The notes under the pieces were generated by a model. It was not told the origin of the DNA. It did not search any database and worked only from the letters and a program-made list of their open reading frames with translations. From contig CAYIWD010000004.1 of assembly GCA_964367055.1 (NCBI GenBank), forward strand, positions 1-38,504: a stretch of 38,504 bases of DNA, read 5' to 3'. Positions 15,411 through 22,394 of this stretch are shown here, piece after piece. Source of the stretch: UM-FILTER-39-64 sp964367055 (GTDB lineage: Bacteria > Patescibacteriota > Minisyncoccia > UBA6257 > UBA9933). Both the position numbers and the translations under genes were made by a program. The number at the start of each line of letters is the position of its first letter. Within the stretch, counting starts at the first letter, position 1.

Positions 15411-16017
15411 TGAATCTTTGATAATGCCGCTGTCGTGGTTTATCACTTATTACTACGACGGCGAGAGGCGACTACCTCAAGGAAGTTCTTGCAGCCCAGT
15501 AATCTTAAACCGGGTCTATAAGCCAATGTGCAGGCGAATAGACCATGTTTGTGAAAAGCACGGCATAAAAAAATGGGCTGTGTATGCAGATGATTTTAAT
15601 TTCGCATCCGATTCAATTTCGGAAGGCGCAAAAAAAGAACTTCTTGGCGTGCCTGCTGAATTAGGCTTCAAGGTGAAGGACCGGAAAACGAGGGATAATT
15701 TCGGAAAAACAACCCCTCATATCCTTGGTCTAACCGTTGTTCGCGGCGAAATCCACATCAACCACAGGAGAAAGAATAAGTTTAGAAGAATTCTTTATGC
15801 CGCGGTAAAACACAACGCCTATTCCCATGAACATGTTTTGGGTATGGTAGCGGACATTAAAGGTATTTATGGTCTAGAGAGGAATTGGCCAGGTTGGCTT
15901 TTAAAACCCTGGCAAAAATACCAGTATGAAATGGAGGTGAGGATATGGAAAGGAATGGACACAAGTTGCCGCCGCAAAACATCGAGGCCGAGCAAACAAC
16001 TCTTGCTTCGCTCCTGA
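15379..16017 (+). CDS. retron-type reverse transcriptase, C-terminal part (frameshifted)
   Basis: This frame continues the RT: helix VVQALKRMKVDESLIMPLSW, motif 4 LPQGSSCSP, motif C YADDF with the two catalytic Asp, motif D (ELGFKVKDRKTR) and the region-Y equivalent PHILGLTVVRGEIHINHR, where retron RTs have VTG. The Gln of LPQG and absence of the GxxxSQ variant argue against a diversity-generating RT. There is no maturase or endonuclease domain, against a group II intron. The GTG at 15379 has no ribosome binding site, so it is not a convincing independent start; one ~375-aa protein is expected if the frameshift is an assembly error or is bypassed. The last 73 nt overlap the helicase gene. Confidence 0.85.
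   Translation: MVQALKRMKVDESLIMPLSWFITYYYDGERRLPQGSSCSPVILNRVYKPMCRRIDHVCEKHGIKKWAVYADDFNFASDSISEGAKKELLGVPAELGFKVKDRKTRDNFGKTTPHILGLTVVRGEIHINHRRKNKFRRILYAAVKHNAYSHEHVLGMVADIKGIYGLERNWPGWLLKPWQKYQYEMEVRIWKGMDTSCRRKTSRPSKQLLLRS
15933..15947 (+). promoter_or_regulatory. strong ribosome binding site inside the RT gene
   Basis: GGAGGTGAGGAT directly precedes the ATG at 15945, within the 3' end of the RT frame. It fixes the helicase start and couples its translation to the RT. Confidence 0.8.
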
Positions 16018-17252
16018 TTGATGGTAGTAAGATTACCGAAGTTCAAGCGATTTTAACACCCGATGATTTTTATCGGGAGGCGCACCAAAAAATCTTTACT
16101 GCGATTTTGGAGTTGGATAGCAAGTCGGTTAACGTGGATTTAGTTACGTTGACCGACGAATTACGGAAAAAGAATCAGATTGATAGTATAGGCGGAGCGT
16201 CATATCTCGCGGCAATTTTAGATATAACTCCGACAGCAGAGAACGTGGAACATCACGCCCGTATCGTAAAACAAAAAGCCATCTTAAGGGAAATTATTAA
16301 AAGGGGTACTGAATTAGTTGTGATGGCTTACGAAGATGGGAAGGACACAGATGAGTTATTAGCTGAGTTTCAAGTCGTCGCTCAAGAATTAATTGAGAAA
16401 TCAGCGACCGGGAAAAAGATGAAAAGAATGAAAGTGTCTGATTTCCAAAAACTCGCTGGTCTTCGTGAGACGCCGTATAAGTATTTGAACAACGCGATTG
16501 GCGGTTTTCTGCCAAAGGAATTAATCTGCGTCGGTGGAAACAAAGGAATAGGTAAAACCTCCTTTGTTTCTGGCTTGTTGACCTACACCGCGATGAAAGA
16601 AAAGATGCCAGCAATTTATTGCGGCAGCGCAACGTGGGAACAAAGATTTAAATTACAGCTTCTGTCTAACCAGAGCGGTGTCCCATTCGACGTTTTGATA
16701 AAAGGTAGGGCTTGTGCTAAAAACATAGTTCCTGCTCAAAAGGCATTAGATGAGGCAGAAATTTATTATCTGATAGAGCCGAAAGAGTTTAATGTCATCA
16801 CGATTTCTGCCGAATTAAAAAGGCTGAAAAGGGAAATAGGCGACTTGGGGATAGTAATTATTGAAAATTTCCAAGAGCTGCGGTTTCCCGGAAAGTTCAG
16901 GGATAACCTTGAAGAGCAGAAAAGAGTGGCAACGTTTTTAACTGGTTTGACCGATGAGTTAGACGCGCCCGTGATTATTTCTTGTCAAATAGGTAAAGAA
17001 ACGGACAAACGAGAAAATAGACGGCCAATGCTTAGCGACCTGAAGGACGCTGGAGCAATTGGAGAAAAAGCTACTAAGGTTTTTCTCCTTTACAGACGAG
17101 CATTTTACAACTTGGAAACTTCGGTTGCGGGCTCAGAAAAACAACAAAGACCTGAAATTGGCGAAGTAATTATCGCCAAGGGAGGGCCACCGGTAATTGT
17201 GCCCCATTATTTTGACGGGGCGACCTATCGCTGGTGGGATAAAGATGATTAG
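15945..17252 (+). CDS. DnaB-like replicative helicase, partner of the RT
   Basis: A 435-aa protein with both DnaB domains. The N-terminal domain (residues 8-125) begins with the family hallmark LPPQNIEAEQTTLASLLID. The RecA-like C-terminal domain has Walker A GGNKGIGKTS (197-206) and a Walker B strand LGIVIIENFQEL where the usual Asp is Glu307; normal DnaB reads IDYLQL. Downstream, SCQIGKETD and RRPMLSDLKDAGAIGEKATKVFLLYRR match the SQLsR and LSDLReSG-IEQDAD region, with IEQDAD changed to IGEKAT. DnaB unwinds DNA as a hexamer; here it is cotranscribed with an RT and structured RNA and so is probably a specialised paralogue. Whether it is active, or the cell's only DnaB, cannot be read from the window. 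Confidence 0.88.
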   Translation: MERNGHKLPPQNIEAEQTTLASLLIDGSKITEVQAILTPDDFYREAHQKIFTAILELDSKSVNVDLVTLTDELRKKNQIDSIGGASYLAAILDITPTAENVEHHARIVKQKAILREIIKRGTELVVMAYEDGKDTDELLAEFQVVAQELIEKSATGKKMKRMKVSDFQKLAGLRETPYKYLNNAIGGFLPKELICVGGNKGIGKTSFVSGLLTYTAMKEKMPAIYCGSATWEQRFKLQLLSNQSGVPFDVLIKGRACAKNIVPAQKALDEAEIYYLIEPKEFNVITISAELKRLKREIGDLGIVIIENFQELRFPGKFRDNLEEQKRVATFLTGLTDELDAPVIISCQIGKETDKRENRRPMLSDLKDAGAIGEKATKVFLLYRRAFYNLETSVAGSEKQQRPEIGEVIIAKGGPPVIVPHYFDGATYRWWDKDD

Positions 17253-17270
17253 AGCTCATTAACAATTTTA

Positions 17271-17308
17271 CCCCTGCTTTCGGATAACCGAAGGCAGGGC
17301 ATTTTTAT
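17271..17308 (+). terminator. terminator of the RT-helicase unit
   Basis: CCCTGCTTTCGG - ATAA - CCGAAGGCAGGG (one T/G mismatch position) followed by CATTTTTATTTTT. Confidence 0.88.
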
Positions 17309-17323
17309 TTTTATAAAATTGAT

Positions 17324-17343
17324 TATAATTATAGAAAAGGTCG
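17324..17343 (+). promoter_or_regulatory. -10 box plus GGTCG leader motif
   Basis: TATAAT (17324-17329), 9 nt, GGTCG (17339-17343), then 24 nt to the ATG at 17368. Confidence 0.5.
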
Positions 17344-17367
17344 CGTAGAAATTAATTAAAAAAACAA

Positions 17368-18129
17368 ATGAATAATTTAACTGGAAAAGTCGCTATTATA
17401 ACTGGCGGAAGAAGAGGAATGGGGAAAGCCGATGCTTTAACTTTATCTAAAGCTGGAGCAAAAGTGGTTGTGGCGGATATTTCTTTGGAAGAGTGCCAAA
17501 AAGTAGTTGATGAGATTGAGGGGTTTGGAGGCGAGGCAATGGCTGTTAAGTGCGATGTATCGCAGAAAGCCGAAGTTGAAGAAATGATAAAACAAACAAT
17601 AAGTAAATTCGGCAAAATTGATATTTTGGTTAATAACGCCGGCATCTGCCAATTCAAACCATTTTTGGAATTAACCGAAAGTGATTGGGATAAAACCATA
17701 GACATTAATCTCAAGGGATATTTCTTATGCGCTCAAGCAGCGGCCAAAGAAATGGCTAAACAAAAATCAGGAGTGATAGTTAACATCGCTTCAATTGCGA
17801 TGGGGCAAGTGGGAGTTGGCTTTCCGGCTCTTACTCATTACTGCGCTTCAAAAGGAGGAATTGCCGGAATGACAGAGGCAATGGCATTAGAGCTTGCCCC
17901 TTATGGAATTAGAGTTAATGCAATTGCTCCCGGAGCCATTGATACGCCAATGGTTGACCCGTTAAAAGTTGACCCTAAGGTGATGGAAGGAACACTGGCG
18001 CGAGTGCCGCTTCATAGAATGGGCAAGCCAGAGGAAATTTCTAATACAGTTTTATTTTTAGCGTCAGATGATTCTTCTTATATGACTGGCTCAATTATTG
18101 TGGTTGACGGCGGCTGGCTGGCGGGTTAA
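17368..18129 (+). CDS. SDR-family NAD(P)-dependent oxidoreductase
   Basis: A 253-aa classical short-chain dehydrogenase/reductase. The cofactor motif TGGRRGMG (residues 12-19), the acidic VADIS after strand 2 (Asp favours NAD), the NNAG motif near residue 90, the catalytic Ser in NIASIAMG, and YCASK (catalytic Tyr and Lys, about residues 155-159) are all present. The C-terminal part follows the FabG pattern (PGAIDTPM, GKPEEISNTVLFLASDDSSYMTGS, DGGW). The best guess is a 3-oxoacyl-reductase-like or sugar/alcohol dehydrogenase; the substrate is not readable. It is monocistronic, with its own promoter and terminator. Confidence 0.92.
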   Translation: MNNLTGKVAIITGGRRGMGKADALTLSKAGAKVVVADISLEECQKVVDEIEGFGGEAMAVKCDVSQKAEVEEMIKQTISKFGKIDILVNNAGICQFKPFLELTESDWDKTIDINLKGYFLCAQAAAKEMAKQKSGVIVNIASIAMGQVGVGFPALTHYCASKGGIAGMTEAMALELAPYGIRVNAIAPGAIDTPMVDPLKVDPKVMEGTLARVPLHRMGKPEEISNTVLFLASDDSSYMTGSIIVVDGGWLAG

Positions 18130-18157
18130 AACTTTTTAAGTTTTTTGAATGAAAATT

Positions 18158-18187
18158 AATGGGAGGGTTTATACCCCCCCATTTTTT
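18158..18187 (+). terminator. rho-independent terminator
   Basis: AATGGGAGGG - TTTATA - CCCCCCCATTTTTT hairpin after the SDR gene. Confidence 0.85.
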
Positions 18188-18201
18188 ATCTTGAATAAAT
18201 A

Positions 18202-18210
18202 TGTTATAAT
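18202..18210 (+). promoter_or_regulatory. extended -10 promoter, leaderless type
   Basis: TGtTATAAT ends 9 nt before the ATG at 18220. Confidence 0.5.
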
Positions 18211-18219
18211 TAAAATACT

Positions 18220-20151
18220 ATGATTAAAAAGGGAGATCTATATTACCCAAGCGAAGAATTTAAACAGAACGCTTGGTTAAACGATGCCTCAATCTATGAA
18301 GAAGCGGCTAAAGACCCGCTTAAGTTTTGGGAAAAATTAGCTGAAAGTATTAGTTGGCAGAAAAAGTGGGATAAGGTTTTTGAACACGAGCCGCCTTATT
18401 TTAAGTGGTTTGTAAACGCTAAATTAAATATCACGGAAAACTGCTTAGATAAGAATTTAGCTGACAAAAAAGACAAGATTGCTTTAATTTGGGAGCCTGA
18501 GCCATTAGAAGAAAAATCAAAGACATTCATTTATGGAGAAATTTTTTATGAGGTTAATAAATTAGCTAATGCTTTAAAAAAATTAGGCGTCAAAAAAGGC
18601 GATAGAGTCGGAATTTATTTGCCAATGATTCCAGAAATAATATTTTCAATGCTGGCTTGCGCCAGAATTGGAGCGATTCACGCGGTTGTTTTTTCTGCTT
18701 TTAGCCCCAACGCCTTAAAAGCCAGATTAGAAGATACAGAAGCAAAGATTTTAATTACAGCTGACGGATATTATAGAAGAGGCAAGATTATTAATTTAAA
18801 AGCCAATGCCGACGAAGGTAGTAAGGATACCAAAGTAGAAAAGGTTATTGTCGTTAAAAGAGCGAACCCCGTTAGAAATTTTTCAATTTCTAACGGGGCA
18901 AGTAACGAAATTTCTTGGAATTCTGAAAAGGATATTTGGTACGATGACTTAGTGAAAAACGAAAACAATTTTTGCCCGGCTGAAATTATGGATTCAGAGG
19001 ATTTATTGTTTATTTTGTATACTTCTGGCTCAACCGGAAAACCCAAAGGCACGATGCACGCTTGTGGCGGTTACGCTGTCCAAGCGTATTGGACTGCCAG
19101 ATGGATTTTTGATTTAAAAGACAATGATATTTTTTGGTCAACCGCTGACATCGGTTGGATTACCGGCCACACCTACAGCTGTTATGGGCCACTCTTAAAT
19201 GGCGTTACTTTTATGATTTTTGAAGGCGTGCCGGATTTCCCAACACCAGACAGATGGCTGCAGATTATTGAAAAACACAAAGTAACGATTTTTTATACTG
19301 CGCCGACCGCTATCAGAATGTTTGAAAAATACGGCTCGGAAATTTTAGAAAAATACGCCTTAAAATCCTTGCGGCTTTTGGGTTCAGTTGGCGAGCCAAT
19401 TGATGAAGAGGCCTGGCAATGGTATTTTGAAAAAGTGGGCAAAAGTCGATGTCCGATTGTTGATACTTGGTGGCAAACAGAAACCGGCGGAATTTTAATA
19501 ACTTCACTTCCAGGCATTGGGCCGTTTAAGCCGTCTTTTACCGGCTTGCCCTTACCCGGACTTAAATTTGAAATTAGAGAGGAAAATTTAGTGCTTTTGC
19601 CGCCTTTCAGCCCCGGACTCCTAAGGGGAATTTATAAAAATCCCGAAAAATATTTAGAAACTTATTGGAGTCAATATGGCAATGAGGTTTATTTCACAAG
19701 TGATGGCGCGATAAAAGACGAGAATGGTTTAATTAGAATTGTTGGCCGAGTTGATGATGTTATCAAAGTGGCTGGCCATCGTATTGCCACTGGCGAGCTT
19801 GAAGCGATTATTGATAATCACAGAGATATTATTGAGTGTGCGGTTGTCGGTGTTCCCGATGATATCAAAGGTGAAGTGCCAGTTGGTTTTGTTGTCCCTC
19901 AGGCGCAGAAGTCAGTTGAAGAATTAAAACAGGAAGTTATTGATTTAGTTAAAAAACAAATGGGGCCAATCGCGCTTTTCAAGCAAGTTTATGTGGTTGA
20001 TGATTTGCCAAAAACCAGAAGCGGAAAAATAATGAGAAGAATTTTGAAAAAATTATTAACTAACGAGGATTTAGGCGATTTGTCTACTTTAGCCAATCCG
20101 GAAAGCGTTGAGAAAATTAAAACAAGGATTCTACAAAATGAAACCGCATAA
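18220..20151 (+). CDS. acs: AMP-forming acetyl-CoA synthetase (or related acyl-CoA synthetase)
   Basis: A 643-aa adenylate-forming enzyme of the ANL superfamily: acid + ATP + CoA to acyl-CoA + AMP + PPi. The N-terminal ACAS domain (WFVNAKLNITENCLD), the P-loop-like motif YTSGSTGKPKG (about residue 266), WWQTETGG (about 415), and the C-terminal swivel domain with RVDDVIKVAGHR and the catalytic Lys in KTRSGKIMRR (about 597) are in the usual order. At about residues 216-227 the protein carries an in-frame insertion encoded by a 32-nt palindrome (18867-18898). It is cotranscribed with the indolepyruvate oxidoreductase genes, so it may act on arylacetyl- or acetyl-CoA made there, perhaps in the reverse direction; this is inference. 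Confidence 0.9.
   Translation: MIKKGDLYYPSEEFKQNAWLNDASIYEEAAKDPLKFWEKLAESISWQKKWDKVFEHEPPYFKWFVNAKLNITENCLDKNLADKKDKIALIWEPEPLEEKSKTFIYGEIFYEVNKLANALKKLGVKKGDRVGIYLPMIPEIIFSMLACARIGAIHAVVFSAFSPNALKARLEDTEAKILITADGYYRRGKIINLKANADEGSKDTKVEKVIVVKRANPVRNFSISNGASNEISWNSEKDIWYDDLVKNENNFCPAEIMDSEDLLFILYTSGSTGKPKGTMHACGGYAVQAYWTARWIFDLKDNDIFWSTADIGWITGHTYSCYGPLLNGVTFMIFEGVPDFPTPDRWLQIIEKHKVTIFYTAPTAIRMFEKYGSEILEKYALKSLRLLGSVGEPIDEEAWQWYFEKVGKSRCPIVDTWWQTETGGILITSLPGIGPFKPSFTGLPLPGLKFEIREENLVLLPPFSPGLLRGIYKNPEKYLETYWSQYGNEVYFTSDGAIKDENGLIRIVGRVDDVIKVAGHRIATGELEAIIDNHRDIIECAVVGVPDDIKGEVPVGFVVPQAQKSVEELKQEVIDLVKKQMGPIALFKQVYVVDDLPKTRSGKIMRRILKKLLTNEDLGDLSTLANPESVEKIKTRILQNETA
18867..18898. repeat. palindromic repeat inside the acs coding region
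   Basis: CCCCGTTAGAAATT (18867-18880) and AATTTCTAACGGGG (18885-18898) pair perfectly around TTTC. The reading frame goes through (NPVRNFSISNG). Related CCCCGTTAGAAAT segments occur at 35626 and, degenerate, at 6927. Confidence 0.8.
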
Positions 20152-21823
20152 AATTTCATTGCCAGAAAATTCAACATTGCCGTTATTAGCTGACGAAGCA
20201 ATTGTTTTAGGCGCTTTGGAAGCAGGCGTTGGTTTTGTTTCAACTTATCCGGGTTGTCCAGCCGCAGAAATCGGCGACCTTTTTTATAAGATTAAAGATG
20301 ACTACGGCGTTTATATGGAATATTCAATCAATGAAATAGTGGCTGTGGAAGCAGCAGCTGGCGCGGCTTTTTCAGGAGTCAGGGCGCTTGTGGCAATGAA
20401 ACATTTTGGCATTAATGTGGCAATGGATGCTTTAATTCCAATTGCTTATACGAGACCGCGGGCTGGATTAGTCATTGTCGTTTGCGATGACCCGGGCTGT
20501 CATTCTTCAGCCCAATCAGAACAAGATAGCCGGGTTTTTATTGAAAACTTAAATATATTGACCCTGGAACCATCGGATCCGCAGGAAGCAAAAGAATTTA
20601 CGCGTCTGGCTTTTGAAATTTCAGAAAAGTTTGAGAAGCCAGTGATTATAAGAATGACAGTTAGAGTGGCTCATCAGACCGCAGCGGTTAAAATCGGAAA
20701 AATTCCAAAGCCAAAAATAAAAGGAGAATTTATAAAAGACCTAAAAAGATTTGACACTGCGCCTTCGCTTGTTCTTAATCAGAAAAGAGAATTGTTGGCG
20801 ATGAAATATGAGTTGGAAAAATATTTGGCAACAACCAGTTTAAATCCAATATTAACGACTTACGATGTCGTTAATATTAATAAAAGTATTGGCGTTATTA
20901 CCTCAGGGGTTTCGCATCTTTATGTTTTAGAAGTCTCCAAAAAATTAAAAATTTCTTTGCCGATTTTTAAGATTGATACTTTTTATCCTTTGCCGATGGG
21001 AAAAATTAATTTGTTTTTGCAAGATAAAACAAAAATTTTAGTATTTGAAGAAATTATCGGTTTAATTGAAGAAAAAATAAGAGCTGAAGTCCAAAGAAGA
21101 GGTATAAAAATTGAAATTTTTGGGAAAAACTTAATGGAGCCGGTTGATGAATTAAATCCCGATAGAGTGATTGAAGCGCTGTCTCAATTTTTAGGAATTG
21201 ATTATTCTAAACCGGAAAAAATTGAAGCTAATTTAGTTGTTAGAACGCCGAGATTTTGCCCTGGCTGTCCTGATTGGTCAATTTTTGGAGCGCTCAAAAA
21301 TGCGGTTAAAACAGATGAGGCTGTTTTTGTCGGCGATATTGGCTGTTATATGATGGGCTATTATAAGCCATTTGAGCTGCAGGATACGTTGCTTTGTATG
21401 GGTGCTTCTTTGTCTATAGGTCATGGCATTTCTAAAATGACCGAGCAAAAAGTAATCGCGATGATTGGCGATTCAACCTTGCTTCATGGCGGACTGCATG
21501 GGGTAATTAATATTGTTAATAATGGTTCATCGCCTTTAATAATTATTTTTAATAATGGTACAACAGCGATGACTGGCCAGCAGCCGCATCCGGCTACTCC
21601 CTTAGGGTTTAGAACTCAAGATGGCAAAGTGCAAATTAAAATTGAAGATTTATTAAAAGTAATTGGCATAAAAAATATTGTGGTGTTAGATCCCGTTAGT
21701 CAAAATAAACTTTTGGAGAAAAAAATTAAGCAATTATTGTTAAAAAAGCAAACTTCGGCGATTATTTGCCGTCATCCTTGCATTTATATCGACCATTTAG
21801 AAAAAATGGAAATACAATATTAA
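20138..21823 (+). CDS. iorA: indolepyruvate ferredoxin oxidoreductase alpha subunit, without Fe-S domain
   Basis: A 561-aa subunit of the 2-oxoacid:ferredoxin oxidoreductase family (arylpyruvate + CoA + oxidised carrier to aryl-acetyl-CoA + CO2). The start at 20138 overlaps acs by 14 nt. The N-terminal pyrimidine-binding domain (STYPGCPAAEIGDLFYKI, MKHFGINVAMDALI, DDPGCHSSAQSEQDSR) and the TPP/Mg domain (FCPGCPDWSIFGAL, GDIGCYMMG, GDSTLLHGG, NNGTTAMTGQQPHP) are complete. The protein ends at CIYIDHLEKMEIQY, just where typical IorA continues into a two-cluster ferredoxin domain (CxxCxxCxxxCP); no such Cys motif is present. Electrons must leave by another route, perhaps via the flavoprotein at 22387. 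Confidence 0.9.
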   Translation: MKPHKISLPENSTLPLLADEAIVLGALEAGVGFVSTYPGCPAAEIGDLFYKIKDDYGVYMEYSINEIVAVEAAAGAAFSGVRALVAMKHFGINVAMDALIPIAYTRPRAGLVIVVCDDPGCHSSAQSEQDSRVFIENLNILTLEPSDPQEAKEFTRLAFEISEKFEKPVIIRMTVRVAHQTAAVKIGKIPKPKIKGEFIKDLKRFDTAPSLVLNQKRELLAMKYELEKYLATTSLNPILTTYDVVNINKSIGVITSGVSHLYVLEVSKKLKISLPIFKIDTFYPLPMGKINLFLQDKTKILVFEEIIGLIEEKIRAEVQRRGIKIEIFGKNLMEPVDELNPDRVIEALSQFLGIDYSKPEKIEANLVVRTPRFCPGCPDWSIFGALKNAVKTDEAVFVGDIGCYMMGYYKPFELQDTLLCMGASLSIGHGISKMTEQKVIAMIGDSTLLHGGLHGVINIVNNGSSPLIIIFNNGTTAMTGQQPHPATPLGFRTQDGKVQIKIEDLLKVIGIKNIVVLDPVSQNKLLEKKIKQLLLKKQTSAIICRHPCIYIDHLEKMEIQY

Positions 21824-21827
21824 TAAT

Positions 21828-22394
21828 ATGATTACAAATATTTTTATTGCTGGCGTTGGAGGCCAGGGGTTAATCACCTTAAAGAAAATTTTAAGTTATG
21901 CTGCAATTAACGAAGGCAAATTTTTTCGCGCGGTTGAGATTCGCGGCTTGGCGCAACGCGGCGGCGAAGTAAATGTTCATTTTAGAATTGGCGAAGTTGA
22001 TTCGCCTTTAATTAGTGAAAAAGACGCTGATTTGATTATCGGTTTGGATTTATTGGAGGCAGCGAGAGGTCTTGAGTTTGCTTCTTCAAAAACCCGTTAT
22101 TTAGTTAGCGACCATTTTACGCCATTTTTCCAGCTGGCGAAATTTGATAAAAATGATTTATTAAAAGTTATCAGCCCAGTTACGAAAAATATTTTTATTG
22201 TGGATGCGGTTAAAATATGTCAGGAAAAATTGAAAAGCAGCGTTTATGAAAGCGTTTATCTTCTTGGCTTTGCTTTTGCCAAAAAATTGCTCCCGTTTAA
22301 AGAAGAGTCATTAATTTTTGCCATAGAAAAATCCGTGCCTTCCAAATTTAGTAAAGAAAATATTAAAGCTTTTAATTTAGGAAAAAATGGTTAG
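21828..22394 (+). CDS. iorB: indolepyruvate ferredoxin oxidoreductase beta subunit
   Basis: A 188-aa gamma-type subunit of the 2-oxoacid oxidoreductase family, which binds CoA. Hallmarks: IAGVGGQGLITLKKIL at the N-terminus, EIRGLAQRGGEVNVHFRIG (about residues 42-60), and the DLIIGLDLLEAARGLEF segment. Length fits IorB. It starts 4 nt after iorA and overlaps the next gene by 8 nt, so acs-iorA-iorB-flavoprotein is one operon. IorA and IorB together form the active enzyme. Confidence 0.92.
   Translation: MITNIFIAGVGGQGLITLKKILSYAAINEGKFFRAVEIRGLAQRGGEVNVHFRIGEVDSPLISEKDADLIIGLDLLEAARGLEFASSKTRYLVSDHFTPFFQLAKFDKNDLLKVISPVTKNIFIVDAVKICQEKLKSSVYESVYLLGFAFAKKLLPFKEESLIFAIEKSVPSKFSKENIKAFNLGKNG

Noticed and set aside
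14892..16017. Diversity-generating retroelement RT
   Set aside because: Motif 4 is LPQGxxxSP, not the GxxxSQ form of DGR RTs, and I see no template/variable repeat pair or target gene nearby.
14501..16017. Group II intron with its RT
   Set aside because: No maturase or endonuclease domain, no recognisable domain V, and the RNA lies wholly 5' of the RT instead of enclosing it.
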